From: Tubulanus polymorphus
Lineage: Eukaryota; Nemertea; Palaeonemertea; Tubulaniformes; Tubulanidae
Length of the DNA stretch: 64,000 nucleotides
Direction: 5' to 3'
NCBI RefSeq assembly: GCF_964204645.1
Contig: NC_134025.1
Span: 8,315,001-8,379,000, forward strand
The position numbers and the translations under genes are program-made. The notes beneath the pieces are model-generated. The model saw only the letters and a list, made by a program, of their open reading frames with translations, made no database searches and was not told where the DNA came from. Numbering within the stretch: position 1 is the first letter of the stretch; every line of letters starts with the position of its first letter. This document shows positions 20,325 to 33,400 of this stretch, piece after piece.

Positions 20325-23300
20325 GTGATACCAAGTCAGCTAATTCTAAAATGTCCATAACAACTGCATCCGTCATTTCACATCAACCTGATACCTCTGA
20401 CCTGTTTTCCAAAGAGCCATGTCCTAATAAATTGAGTATCATTGAAATACAAAAAAGAGGGGTAGATTGTGGAGAACCTTTAGGCTCGGTGATTGAGTTG
20501 GGTTTAGACATTTTGGGTAAGAACTTTATTGTATCTGAATCTAGTGATACTGAAATTAAAGAATTTCCTGATAAGCACAGATGTGAAGCATCACTCAAAC
20601 TAAGCGACTATGATGAAAGCTCCGAAATTTTGCCAGTTTTGATCGATGATGATGAGGAACCAAGGAAACAACCATCATTTAAACACCCGAAAGATAGTAA
20701 TTTATCAAACTTTCAAATGATAACATTAGATCTAGATGTAAATCAAACATTGGATATAATAACCACTTCTGCTAATATAGAAGAAACGCCTGATCAACCA
20801 TCTGATTGCAACTTAACTCCGAAACCTTTTCAAAATAAAGAAAGTGTTACTAGGGAGGATGTAGTATCAGAAGATATTTCTACCTCAAATATTCAACCAA
20901 TAAGGAGAGAATCAGTAACATTCCAAATAATTAATACAGTCATTGGACCAGAATCAGTTGAATCAGTTGAAATCGATTTGACGAATTTACTGCATTCAAG
21001 TTCAAATGACTTAATTGTAGAAGAGGTTGAACCACTTGAACCATTTAGTCTGAGAAAAATGACATCCATAGAAACTGAGCCAGACTCATTTACTGTAATT
21101 GAGCTTACACCCGAGGGGGGAAAACTGACCGACGAGCAGCCTGAATTGGTTGATGATGCACCAGTTAATATTGACACAGTCATTAATGAAAATAAATCAC
21201 TGACACCTAAACCAGTAGCTTCTGATTTAAAACTTGAAAATGAACCAAAGATAAACAATCAACCTGAATCGGTTGAAATCAATCTAGTAGATGACCTACC
21301 AACTCTGCATTTGTTGCATTCAGAAGAGGTCAAACCACTTGAAAGTCAAGTGACAATCATAGACACTGAGCCAGACTCATTTACTGTAATTGAGCTAAAA
21401 CCTGATGAGTTTGAACCATCTGAGCAGCCTGAATTTAAATATAATATTGATTTACCTATCAATGAAAATGAATTGCTGACACCTAAACCCGAATCAGATA
21501 CAGTTGACATAAAAGATAGAGATGTTCATCATACTTTAGATTCTATTACTATTGATTCAATTCATGAAAGTGAACCTGAATCAGCTAGTCCTAGTGAAGT
21601 GACATCCATAGCAACTGAACCAAACTCATTTAATGTAATTGAGCTTAAACCTGCAGAGATCAGACCATCTGAAGAGCAGCCTGAATTACTTCTGTCATCA
21701 GTGGTTGATGAATTAGTTACTTTTGACTTAGTTAAAGCTAAAACTGAATCAGTGGTTGAAAATGAACCAAACATAGATAAACAACCTGAATCAGTTGAAA
21801 TCAATTTTAAGCTGGGAGATGACCTACCAACACAGAAAATGTCGCATTCTGATTCAAATGATTTGATTCTAGAAGAGGTCAAACCACTTGAACCATTTAG
21901 TCCAAGTAAAGTGACATCCATAGAAACTGAGCCAGACTTATTTACTGTAATTGAGCTTAAACAAGATGATTATGAACCATCTGAAGAGCAGCCTGAATCA
22001 CTTCTGTCTTCAGTTGTTGATGAATTAGTTACTTTTGACTTAGTTAAAGCTAAAACTGAATCAGTGGTTGAAAATGAACCAAACATAGATGAACAACCTG
22101 AATCAGTTGAAATCAATTTTATGCTGGGGAATGACCTACCAACACAGAAAATGTCGCATTCTGATTCAAATGATTTGATTCTGGAAGAGGTCAAACCACT
22201 TGAACCATTTAGTCCAAGTAAAGTTACATCCATAGAAACTGAGCCAGACTCATTTACTGTAATTGAGCTTAAACAAGATGATTATAAACCATCTGTAGAG
22301 CAGCCTGAATCACTTCTGTCTTCAGTTGTTGATGAATTAGTTACTTTTGACTTAGTTATCGATGAAGAAAAATCACAGAAAGCTAAACCTGAATCAGTTA
22401 CAGTTGACCTAATTGATACAGTAGCTATTGATTTAAAACATGAAAATGAGCCTAAAATTGAAGAACTAGATGAACCAATTGAAATCGATTTGAAGCTTGC
22501 CATTGGCCATCCGATACAGAATTTGCTACATTCAGATTCTAATGATTTAATTCTAGAAGAGATTAAACCGTTTGAACCATTTAATCCGAGTAAGGTTACA
22601 TCCATAGAAACTGAGCCGGAATCATTTACTGTAATTGAGCTAAAACCTACGGGGGTCAAACCAACTGAAGAGCAGCCTGAATCGGGTCTGTCATCAGTTG
22701 ATGATGCATCAGTTATCATTGACTTAGTCATGAATGAAGAAAAGTCACTGAAAGCTAAACCTGAATCAGCAGTAGCTATTGATTTAAAACCTGAAAATGA
22801 ACCAAAAGTAGACGAACAACTTGAATCAGTTGAAATCAATTTGAAGCTAATAGATGACCTACCGACAATGAATTTGTTGCATTCAGAATCAATTGATTTT
22901 ATTCCAGAAGAGGTCAAACCACTTGAACCATTTAGTCTGAGTAAAGTGACATCCATAGAAACTGAGCCAGACTCATTTACTGTAATTAAGGTCAAACCAG
23001 ATGAGTTTGAACTGTCTGAACAGCAGCCTGAATCAGGTCAGTCTTCAGTTGATGATGCACCAGTTATGATTGACATAGTCATGGAGGAAGAAAAATCACT
23101 GAAAGCCAAATCTGAATCAGTAGCTATTGATTTAAAACCTGAAAATGAACCAAAATTAGACGAACAACTTGAATCAGTTGAAATAAGTTTGAAGCTAGTA
23201 GACGATGTACCCACACTGAATTTGTTGCACTCAGATTCGTTTGATTTAATTCTAGAAGAGGTCATACCCCTTGAACGAATTAGTCTGAGTAACGTGACAT

Positions 23301-24449
23301 CCATAGAAACCGAGCCAGACTCATTTACTGTACTTGAGCTTAAACCTGTAGCATTTGAACCATCTGAAGAGCAGCCTGAATTGGATTTGACTGTTATTGA
23401 CATTGAATCAGTTACTAATGATTTAGTTATAAATGCAGAGAAATTACTGACACCTAAACCTGAATCAGTTACAGTTAACCTAAAAGATAAAATGATTCGT
23501 CATACTATAGATTCAGTTACTAATGATTTGAAACCTGAAAATGAACTAAAACTAGAACAACCGGAATTATTTGAAATACATTTGGAATTGAGAGAAGAGC
23601 ACCAACCAACAAAAAATTTACTGCATTCCGATTCAATTGATTTCATTCTGGAAGAGAGAAAACCACTTGGACCATTGAGCCCAAGTCAAGTGACATCCAT
23701 AGAAATTGAGCCAGACTCATTTACTGTAATGGAGCTTAAACCTGATGAGTCTGAAGAGCAGCCTGAATTGGATTTGACTGTTATTGATGATGAATCAGTT
23801 ACTATTGACTTAGTTATCGATGAAGACAAATTACTGACACCTAAACCTGAATCAGTAGCGGAAAATGAACAAAAGATAAACGAACAACCTGAATCAGTTG
23901 AAGTCAATTTGAAGCTAGTAGATGATCTGAATTTGTTGCATTCAGATTCAACTGATTTAATTCTAGAAGAGGTCAAACCACTTGAAGCATATAGTCCAAG
24001 TAAGGTCACACCCAAAGAAAGTGAGCCAGACTCATTTACTATAATTGACCTTAAACCTGATGATTTGATACCAAATGAAGTCATACCTGATTTAGAGCTA
24101 GAAGATGTTGATGTATCATTTGCTTTTGATTTGGCTAGAAATGAAGAAAAATCAGATATACCTCAACCCGAAACAAGTGGTAGTGAAATACAAATAGTTA
24201 AGAACAAGCAAATAGCTGATGATGAAACAGATCAAACCAGGCAACCCAAGGATATACCTATTGAGGCACCAGATGATCTCACACCTATTCATGGAGAGCC
24301 ATTAGATAGTTTTGAGATACTTAATCCCCTTGCCAAAAAACCTATAGATTCATTTGTCCTTGTGAACTCGACGGATCAGTTGTTAGGAGATATGGATATT
24401 GCTGATGGATTGATAGTAACAGAAGAAATCGAACTTCTACCATTCAAAG
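20325..24449 (+). CDS. Exon 9: acidic exon with ten SFTVIEL-type motifs
   Basis: Acceptor TTTATGTAG at 20324, donor AAAG|GTATTA after 24449, phase 1 to 1, 4125 bp (1375 codons). Highly acidic and Ser-rich, probably disordered. An irregular 83-132-residue repeat contains LLHSDSxDLILEEVKPLEPF, then VTSIETEPDSFTVIELKP, then EQPES and PESVEINLKL segments. The final ~150 residues have two related motifs (LDSFEIL, IDSFVLV). No known domain is recognised. Open frame continues past the donor to 24517, but the phase-1 donor fits exon 10. Possible role: a multivalent docking platform for short motifs (inference). Confidence 0.9.
21059..24370 (+). repeat. Ten-copy TEPDSFTVIEL-type repeat plus two terminal relatives
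   Basis: The VTSIET start of each copy lies at 21059, 21350, 21599, 21911, 22223, 22595, 22946, 23294, 23690 and 24005. The spacing is irregular (249 to 396 bp), unlike the strict 135-bp arrays. The 11-residue motif is better conserved than the sequence between copies, which suggests selection on the motif. Confidence 0.92.
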
Positions 24450-25684
24450 GTATTAGGTGGCATGATGCTCTGTGCATCAAAATGTTGCATAATGATGCAT
24501 CTATTGTATTCATTTAGGCATGGTTGTCCCATGTATCATCATCATGATATTTTCAGTTCTTCATTTTCAAATCTCTGTTATATAGAGATTTTCTTTATTT
24601 GAAGGACCATTGCATGTCGCCTGCGCGTGCGTTTAGCGCGAATACTGCATTTACATTCATTTTCAGAAATGAACAGAATAATAATTTTTTTCTTATAGGT
24701 ACTTGGTTAGAAATAAGTTTTTCTTGATGAGCAAACAGTTGTACAACCCATACAAATTCAATGAAAGTTAATTCAACATGGAATAAATGCTGAATTTCTA
24801 GCGTGATGATAAACTTCTTGACAGATTCCATTTAGCTATTTTAAAAGTTGGGTTATTAAGGCATGGGAGCATGCTGATAGCGCGATATGTTAGAAGAAGT
24901 AGTTATTATAGCAATTTTTTTAAGTGTAAAGTTTTTAGTCTATTATTTTCAGTACCTGGAGTAGCATTTTATTAGTCTACATCTATACATGGACATATCC
25001 TGACACTAGTGTATACGTCCATGATCACTACCATGTTTATCTTTGATACCTTGAGTATATGCATATTGATGATCATAGTCTGGATTAGTTCCTCTAGACA
25101 GCATCCTTATAGAAAGAATTATGTATGATTCACTTGCATGGATATGAAAATCACAGTTATTGTTAATACCAGATGTCAAGAAGTCACATGTTTCATGGGT
25201 TCATCTTATCATGGGTTGCATTGATTATAGGCCAATGGTCTAGAAGGCTCAATTCCAAGCTTTTGGACTGAAAATATGTCCAACTTGAGTGATATCCAAG
25301 TTGGATGGAATATTAAGTTATATAGGGTGAGAAAGGTATTTCAACCATCATCCAACTGAAACAGTTAACCAAGTTAATCTGCCTGATGTAAAGTTGCTTT
25401 AAATGCATAATTTAGAGTACAAATTGATCTACTTTATTTCACTGAATTTTATGAAATTTATAATGAATTGATGAGTCTCTTTTTCAGATACGTATTGCTT
25501 ACTGATGTTTGACAATAGATATAACTAATATAAAAATGAAATGCGCAAGCGAAATAGCAATCACTGATGCAAACAATGCTGCATGTCACATTGCGATATC
25601 AATGCTCTTTATTCTAATAAGCACTTATATCCTTTCAATTTCGATCTGTTTGTGGAGTGTCATAATTCTCGTAACAACTTTTAG
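24450..25684 (+). other. Intron 9 (1.2 kb)
   Basis: AT-rich. It contains an imperfect inverted repeat at about 24989-25023 (CATGGACATAT / ATACGTCCATG). No supported gene or exon. Confidence 0.6.
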
Positions 25685-25882
25685 AAAAACCCAAAGAAGT
25701 CGTAGAAGAGACTGTAGAAGTATCTCTTAAACCCACTGAGGAAACCCCAGTTCAACAAGTGGAAGCTGAGATTACCTTGACACCAGCTCCTGAAAAGAAA
25801 CCTGAAGAACAACCACCAGAGGAAATATCAATCACAGCTGATCTAGTGACATCTGATTTTACTAGTCCAGCTCAGACTGCTC
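25685..25882 (+). CDS. Exon 10: P/E/V/K-rich linker
   Basis: Acceptor ACTTTTAG at 25684, donor CTGCTC|GTAAGT after 25882, phase 1 to 1. About 66 residues rich in P, E, V, K and T (KPKEVVEETVEVSLKPTEE..., TPAPEKKPEEQPPEE). A genuine PEVK-type segment leading into the Ig-rich region. Confidence 0.88.
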
Positions 25883-26046
25883 GTAAGTGACAGTTATTGA
25901 AGAGAAACTGATAATGTATATATACACGCACTTAACTTTGGTGATGGATCTTACCTAATAGCTATATTTTATACTTCCTTTTTAGGAGAACTGATCATTT
26001 TTCTTTCAAGCTTTTAATTGAAAGTTTTCATGTACATATCGTTTAG

Positions 26047-26358
26047 CTGAAGAGGTTGGTGCTGAATTGACTGTTCCATTATTCACAAAACCTTTGGAAG
26101 AGACCACACCAGTTCATGATGGAGACGAGGTTACACTTGAGTGTGTCGTTGAAGGAAAACCAAAACCTAAGGTTAGCTGGTATCATGAAAAAGAAAAGAT
26201 TCAGCCGTCAACTGATTTTGTGATTGACTATGATGACAATAACCTAGCAACATTGACGATAAAGGAAGTTTATCCTGATGATGCTGGAATCTATACAGCT
26301 GAGGCTGTTAATGAAGCAGGCACAACCAAGTCCACTACTGAACTGATTGTTGAAGGAG
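26047..26358 (+). CDS. Exon 11: Ig domain 4
   Basis: Acceptor TCGTTTAG at 26046, donor GGAG|GTTAGT after 26358, phase 1 to 1. One complete I-set Ig in one exon: PLFTKPLEE, VTLECVVEGKPKPKVSWYH and DDAGIYTAEAVNEAG. B-strand Cys and Trp are present; the F-strand Cys is replaced by Ala. Confidence 0.92.
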
Positions 26359-26462
26359 GTTAGTTAATATATATTATATATATATAAGATATTTTCACCC
26401 GCAGGTATCTAGTTTCAAAGCATTTTCATCACATAACATTTCTATCTTATTCATTTATAAAG

Positions 26463-26780
26463 CTATATCTGATGAAGAAGGTATTGCTCCATCCTTCATT
26501 GTCAAACCAAAGTTCCAGACAGCTGATGAGGGATCCACTTGTACATTTGAATGTAAACTTATTGCATCTCCCGAGCCTCATATTACATGGAGTAAAGATG
26601 GTGTGAATGTCACTGGCATTGATTCCAGTCGCATGTCAGTGGATGTAACTGCTGATGTTCACATGTATATTGTGAGATTTACTATAGAAAATGTCAGACC
26701 AGAGGATGAGGGTCCTTACAGAATAACAGTATCAAATACTGAAGGTGATGTGAGCACTTCAGCGTCGCTTACAGTCAATG
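26463..26780 (+). CDS. Exon 12: Ig domain 5
   Basis: Acceptor TTATAAAG at 26462, donor AATG|GTATGT after 26780, phase 1 to 1. Complete I-set Ig: APSFIVKPK, CTFECKLIASPEPHITWSKDG and EDEGPYRITVSN. The F-strand Cys is replaced by Ile. Confidence 0.92.
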
Positions 26781-26862
26781 GTATGTATTTTTGTCTGATA
26801 TTGATAGTGATAGAAAATTAATTGAATCTATTTACACCTTTCTCTTAAAACATAAGTTTCAG

Positions 26863-26899
26863 AAGATGTTGACCAAAGAAAGACTCTCACCAAGAAAGT
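26863..26899 (+). CDS. Exon 13: 37-bp linker exon
   Basis: Acceptor GTTTCAG at 26862, donor AAAGT|GTAAGT after 26899, phase 1 to 2. It encodes about 12 basic residues (EDVDQRKTLTKK), and its phase exactly fits the phase-2 start of exon 14. That fit is the main support. Confidence 0.75.
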
Positions 26900-27713
26900 G
26901 TAAGTTACATGCGTATCATTTTTATGAACTTTTGATGTGGTTATGATTTTTTAAATGTTCCTTCATTTTAAATTGTTCATATTTGGTTGTAACAGTTTTG
27001 CTACTAATTTATGCTGATTTCTATGTTAATGAAAGCATGATTGAATGAAATATCACATTTAAAACCTAACTACTAAGTTGAATCACCACTAACCGCTAAG
27101 CAGACTTTCATCTAACTTCAAAGAATAAGATTAATTTCGGTTTTGCTTTTTCATCCTCAAATTCATTGAATTAATTCAAATTTTGATAAATGAAAGTATG
27201 CATGTCTGTGATTATTGATTCGATTTAAGATTTATATCCAATGCTTTTTAGCTCAGATATATGCCACAAAGAAAAATTGTTTTGCCTGGTTGATAGTACA
27301 ATTTTTTAAACTTTCTTGCTTTTACAGTAGCCAATTCAACAAAAGTCAGCATGAATTATTAGTCTGCGGAGTACTGGAGCAATATCCCTTGCCACCAGTG
27401 CTTGTACAACCTGAGTTCCTTCCACCAGTAATAGTGCAACCCATTATGTGTAATTATGTTGATTGCATGGTTAATTCTCATTTCCCTGCATGCAGAAAAA
27501 CTCGTGTTGGTGTGCAGCATGGTCTTAACCAGATGGACTTCAGGCATATGCTTAAACCATGCAATGACCGATATCAATTTTATTCTATTCAGTAAGTTAG
27601 ATTGCATGCCATATAAAATGTGTTTCCTATGGTGATTGTATTACTGGATCTTTTTTTATGAATGATATATGTTTGATTGTATTTTTGAATGTCATTATCA
27701 CCTGTTTTTACAG
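26900..27713 (+). other. Intron 13 (0.8 kb)
   Basis: Contains a chance open frame (27215-27595) with no domain similarity that I can see and no matching splice phase. Otherwise AT-rich and featureless. Confidence 0.6.
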
Positions 27714-27890
27714 GGAAGAGGAAGCCACCCTTACCATTAAAGGAGAATCCCCTGTATTTGTACAGAAACTGACTGACACATCAGTGATAATTGGAAAAAC
27801 AATAACTTTGACATGCAAGGTGAAAGGCAGTCCTAAACCAACTATAACTATCTTGAAAGATGACCAAGAAGTATCAGGACCACATTATAA
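27714..27890 (+). CDS. Exon 14: first half of Ig domain 6
   Basis: Acceptor TTTTACAG at 27713, donor ATAA|GTAATT after 27890, phase 2 to 2. EEEATLTIKGE, then PVFVQKLTD and ITLTCKVKGSPKPTITILKDD. The core Trp is replaced by Ile (TITIL), unusual for an Ig fold. Confidence 0.87.
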
Positions 27891-27993
27891 GTAATTATCC
27901 CATCAACTTTGAAAGAAATATGCGGGCATTTTTATTTTGAATTAGCATTTATGCATATCTGTACTCTGTATGAAATTTTCTTTAAATTTTCAG

Positions 27994-28409
27994 AATTGAT
28001 TTTACTGATGATGGCATTGTCCAATTGACAATTGATAATTGTACCGGGGATGATGAGGGTGATTATATGATCAAGGCTACAAATGACAAAGGCACAGCTG
28101 AAACAACCTGTGAACTTTTAGTTAACGAACCACCGAAGTTCACTAAGGAATTATGTGACATAACTGTCCTACTTAAAGATACAGGCATTTTCGAATGCAC
28201 ATTATCAGGTGTACCTGAGCCAACTGTAACCTGGTATGTTTCTGGTATAGAAATCAAGGAGACTGAAAAATATCATATCATACATAAGGATGAACTCTGT
28301 TCGTTGGAAATACATGATGTCACACCCGAAGACGGTGATATTGAGTACACCTGTAAGGCAGTCAATACTGCTGGTGAAACGTCAACTACAGCAAAGCTAA
28401 TTACCAAAG
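27994..28409 (+). CDS. Exon 15: end of Ig domain 6 and complete Ig domain 7
   Basis: Acceptor TTTTCAG at 27993, donor AAAG|GTGTGT after 28409, phase 2 to 1. It completes Ig 6 (DDEGDYMIKATNDKG). It then encodes Ig 7 with almost no linker: PPKFTKELCD, GIFECTLSGVPEPTVTWYVSG and IEYTCKAVNTAG, with both cysteines and the Trp. The directly abutting pair suggests a rigid tandem. Confidence 0.92.
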
Positions 28410-30699
28410 GTGTGTTCTAAAATGCTTTTAATTTGGTCAATAAATGCTCTTGAAAGCTTTCTGGAATTTTGACAAATTTGACAAGAACACGTGCACGAAT
28501 TGAGACATGTATTTTTTACAGAGCATCAAATAATCTATTGTTTAGAATGAAAAAATATGTTTAGATGTGCAATTGATCTACACCCGTATATGCATGTGTT
28601 ATACCTTATATTTCTTCCAATCCAGAATAGAAAATATGCAGTGCTTAAGTTCTTCTCAAACAATCATAACCAATTATGATGGTGTTTTTTGCTTCATGGA
28701 AACTTCATGCATTGTTATAATTCTACTTCATAGCTATTCACTATGTGTACCCCTAATTGAAATATAATATTCTCCGTATAGAAAGCTCATCGATTCTTCA
28801 ATCTTGAATAGACAAATCTGGACTGGTCTCTTATATGGTTTAATGCAATCTTTGTAGAATTCGAAGCTTGTCCAATTAATGCTGTGAAGTAAAAAATGGC
28901 AATCTTTCACTGTTGGACGAAAATTCCGTCCATTTACAATCATCCTCATACTATATGATTAGTCCAGTTTTGTAAGCACTATATGTTATGCTGCCTGCTG
29001 TTGCTTAGATCCTTGCATGTTATTATTTATACTGTTCTGACTGTTCTACAAATCAGTTATTCAAAGAAAATGTTTAGTTTATTTGTGCATGCATTGCATT
29101 CTTTTTATTGCGGTTTCTTGGTGACTTTTTTGCGTGAGTACACCAAATGACTAACTGCCAATTATATTATATTCTGGACGTTATATGTTGTTATTTAGTT
29201 ATGTTTGATGAGATCATAGTATCCAGAATCCTTATTTAAGATCAATTTCTGTAATATAAGAAATTTGAGTAAATAGATAGTGTAAATGATAAGTTAACCA
29301 AGCTTCATATCATTTTTAATCTCATGTTCAAAGCTGCCATACTAATTACTTCGCTAATAATCTTGAATTTGAAAGAAGTTTGAGTATTCATAACCAAAGG
29401 TCAACACCTGTACCCTCAACAAAGTGCCATAAAAAAGCCTCTGGAAAGGTTTCATGATATTTATCAAATAATATATTTGATTCTATGATTTGAACAATGC
29501 AGTTCAACTCATTCATAGCATATCAATCTTGAATAATGGACTGGCATATCGGCAGAGATTTATGTATCAAATGTGTCATTTTTCTCTAACCGAAAAATAC
29601 ATGAATTAGTACTTAATGTACTGTTTAATTATAGATTTAATTGCGTGGTTTTCTCAAATCTAAATAATCAAAATTATATATAGCATAATTTGTAAAACAA
29701 TATATATATATATATTGAATGGTTAGGAAATATTTAGTTTATACCCTCCTTGGTACTTACTTCTTACTTACAGCATGGAAATGTGATTTACATTATTTGT
29801 TTTACTTTTTTTGTAAAATGAAATTCGACGCAGCAAATAAAAAAGTGAAAGTCAATTTTACCGAATTTCTTTTTGTTTATTTGTTTTGAGGTAGGATGCG
29901 TGCACGAATAACTTAATTCTTCTACTGTCCAATATCTGAATCCCAACCAATTTTCTGTTCCACCAATCTCCTATCATTAAATATTTCTGAATTTCCCTTA
30001 CCTCTCGCTATCAATATTCTGTGTGATTCTTGAATATGCAATTTACCCTTCGTTTATATCTGGTGGCCGATGAGTCATTATGAAAATTCTCCCACAATTG
30101 CATGTCAGGAATTTTAGGTAATGGTCCCATCAGCCACCATGCAGATTGATTCTACTACTCTACTGTACCGGTTAGTTGTTTAATTCATTAGGCCCAGTTT
30201 AATATATTGGGATCGAGTTAATCGTTTATCATTGGGTAAGAACTTAACCGTACCAAGAGTGATAACAATGGTAACCATAATCCATTGAAATGTCCAAATT
30301 CAATTTCCTTTAATTGCAGTCTACAACCAGCGCGGAACTAGTTGCTAAAGGCCACTGGAAATTTAAAAGTCCCCACCCTCTTTATTGCATGTGTGATTGA
30401 CTAAAGTGAAGGGACTCAAAATCGAAGAGTCCATGACATATTGTATGATACTAATATTCACCCTGACCGCATTTATGACTAACTCACTAACAATCCTTGT
30501 GTGTGTTTGTTCGTTCTTTTAACCATCTCCCATTATTATAAAGGCTCGATTGCAATAATAATCTTGTGTGAATACCAAATCTTAACTGGAATCGTATGAA
30601 ATATATATCCATTAGGTCTAATGAATTCATACTTGACATGTAAACTTTAAATGAATATTCATCGTTCATGTACCAATCTTAGTTGTCCCCTGTTTCCAG
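28410..30699 (+). other. Intron 15 (2.3 kb)
   Basis: AT-rich, with a short (TA)n run near 29699-29715. No supported exon, RNA gene or transposon. Confidence 0.6.
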
Positions 30700-30969
30700 C
30701 TGCACCTAAGATTACTGGACCGGAACAGGTGATTGTTCCCAAAGGCCAAACTATCACTATCGAATGTACGTACACTGGCCATCCGGCACCCACTGTGTCC
30801 TGGACTAAGGCTGGCAAGAAAGTTGTTCCAATGCCAAGAAAAATCAACATTAACAAAGAACCTGGAAAGTGTACATTGGTCATTCTCAATGCAAGTCCTC
30901 AGGATGTTGCTGATTATATCATAACCGTCACAAATGAATATGGAAAAGACAGTTTAACGATCAAAGTCG
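30700..30969 (+). CDS. Exon 16: Ig domain 8
   Basis: Acceptor GTTTCCAG at 30699, donor GTCG|GTAGGT after 30969, phase 1 to 1. Complete I-set Ig of about 90 residues: PKITGPEQVIV, ITIECTYTGHPAPTVSWTKAG and QDVADYIITVTNEYG. The F-strand Cys is replaced by Ile. Confidence 0.92.
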
Positions 30970-33400
30970 GTAGGTTTTCTTCACAGTCCTATTTGCGTTG
31001 GTTACAGTCCATTAAGTATGATAATTGCTGTGATGGTGCAATACGAAAACAATCATAATTGAAGTTCCTGAGAACCATGTAAAAAACGTTTTCTCAGTGT
31101 TGTTTGGTTATAGATTTTATGATGATCAATTCATTTTCAAGGTTAATCCACTTGTATTATATATGTTTATCAAACTATCATAGTTACAATGAACTATGAG
31201 TTGAGAGCTGAAAATGAGATTTGAGGGTTTCCACCTAGATACATATTTTTCTGTTATATTCTAAAGAAAAATCTTATTTCCACTTGCCACTTTAACCAAT
31301 AAATATTCCTGTATCATATAAAGATATGTTGTGGATTTTTGTTCAAAATCCTTCGAGGAATGTTTGATCCATTCCTTCGTCAAGTGTACTTGAAAAGAGT
31401 CCTTAAAAACTTTGACATGTGGCCCCGATATCAATAGCTTGTGTAAATTTACTTCTGGCACTAAGGAATTGCAATAACGTATCCTATCTATCGAGCTGGT
31501 GGGCGATAATCTAAAACCAATAAAAAATCTTTTATGAAAAAAACTTACTTTTTCAAGCAAGGGATTAATTAATTGGACTTGATTACTATGTATATTTCAG
31601 ATAAAGGCCTTTATGTAGAATAATCATAAATAGTTTTCTGAGAATAATATAATGTACCAAAATATTTTAGTGAATATTGATTGATTAGGTATTTACTGGC
31701 CTGATTACCTATGAAATATTATCAGTCGGAAATCGTTGTACTGATAAGCCGTGTACATGGTCGCTTGCCTTCATTCACTATGATCTGGCTGTGACTGTTG
31801 TATTGTCATACACAAGCTGGCTCGCAGTCATAGCAGTAGGCGGGATTGAAGGTCCTTGTGTGTATATTTGATATAACTTTCATACCTGGATATTGGAATC
31901 GAAAATGACATTTGTGGATAGATTCTTTCGCATTTAGGATTGAATTAGTAATGATTTAATCAGACTTTTTCGACACTTCTGCCAGCGAGTTGATTCACTG
32001 GTGGTGTGAAGATAATTTCGCTTTCGATAAAACTCTTCTACTAATTTTATTAGTAGATAAGACGATAAGAATTTTCGCTGCTAGCATTTATCGTCTTTAA
32101 GACTCAAAAGGTGATAGAAATGAGAACATTCAAGAGTTTAGTTCTGGTTCAGATTCGGACTAATACAAAATTAGACCATCTGTCCTTATTTCTATGTCCA
32201 CACGGGAAAGATGACTGGGAAACATCTGGTAAGTTGTATATATAAGATAGCACTTCATTATGAAAATCTTTGAGGCAAATTTAAAACACACAATATACAG
32301 GTATTGTTCTAAGACTTGTATCTTCAAGGGGACAGGCAAGTTACTCTAATACCTTAATGACTATTAACACTAAAATTAACAATTAACTCAAAAAGGGAAT
32401 TATATTACTGGTAACATATATACATGTGTTTTGTATGAAACATCTGAGTTTACTGAAGTTATTTAAGTTCAAATTAAGTAATGCGGCAATAGTAGAATTG
32501 AAGGCAGTGTGTGAAACTGGTGTATATAATCATATATTATCAGTGAGCTGATGTTTAGTATAAAGTTAATGTTTATTTACTCCGCATGAGTGTTATTGGA
32601 CTGACCTAAGGACATTCTTGAACCGTCCTGTTATGTAAATATATACATGAGGAGTATTTGCTTTACCTAAAGGTGACAGATATATATGTTATATTTAAAC
32701 CGACCACCAATCTAGTCATTCTTTCTGATAATTCGTTCCTGTTTCTTAAAATGAAATATATATAGATAGATAATCAAAGGTACAAGTAATTTTACATATC
32801 ATTATGCATAATGTCAAATCGATGATTGAGCAATGATTTCTACTAGTTATGTCTAAAGGCATTTTATATTCATCTCAATTATTTGTAGGATCATTGAATT
32901 AAGAGGTGAAATATATTTTCTATAGCTGTCATTTAATTTTGAATCTCAACAAGCAAATTAATTATATTCAGTTTCAATGAATTCTACATGTCAATACTTA
33001 ATCAGTACAGGTACTGCGTACTTTCTATGTCAACAGGTTGGAATTTCTGCCAAAAGTATCTAGGTGCGCCCTCTTCGAAACATACCACACTTATTCAAGT
33101 ATTGTTGACACTGATTATCTAAGGGTTGTGAGGTTTTTATATGCTTCCTGCAAACACGTAACTTGATATTTAAAAAGTTCCTTCACACAGTGAGAGGTCT
33201 ATGAGTCTCATCGGAATTTAGCCCCCTATCTAATTTAACACAAAATTACCAAATTATCATACTCAAAATTGGTTTTATGACTAGAATGCAGATATAGTCA
33301 ATAGAAGTAATTATATTATATCTTTCTTGTTTTGTGTGTTCATAGTGTTAAGAATGGTTGTCCGAAATACTCTTGTTCAATTGAATTAACCCCATTACAG
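30970..33400 (+). other. Intron 16 (2.4 kb)
   Basis: AT-rich. Short inverted repeats lie at 32036-32056 (TCTACTAAT / ATTAGTAGA) and 32059-32097 (AAGACGATAA / TTATCGTCTT), possibly a decayed MITE. No supported exon. Confidence 0.55.

Noticed and set aside
27215-27595. 126-codon + ORF in intron 13 (LPPVLVQPEFLPPVIVQP)
   Set aside because: No compatible splice phase to join exons 13 and 14, and the sequence does not resemble neighbouring linkers. The exon 13-14 phase 2 junction already works without it.
32036-32097. Short inverted repeats in intron 16 as a MITE
   Set aside because: Arms are only 9-10 bp and no flanking target duplication was seen, so I only mention them in the intron entry.
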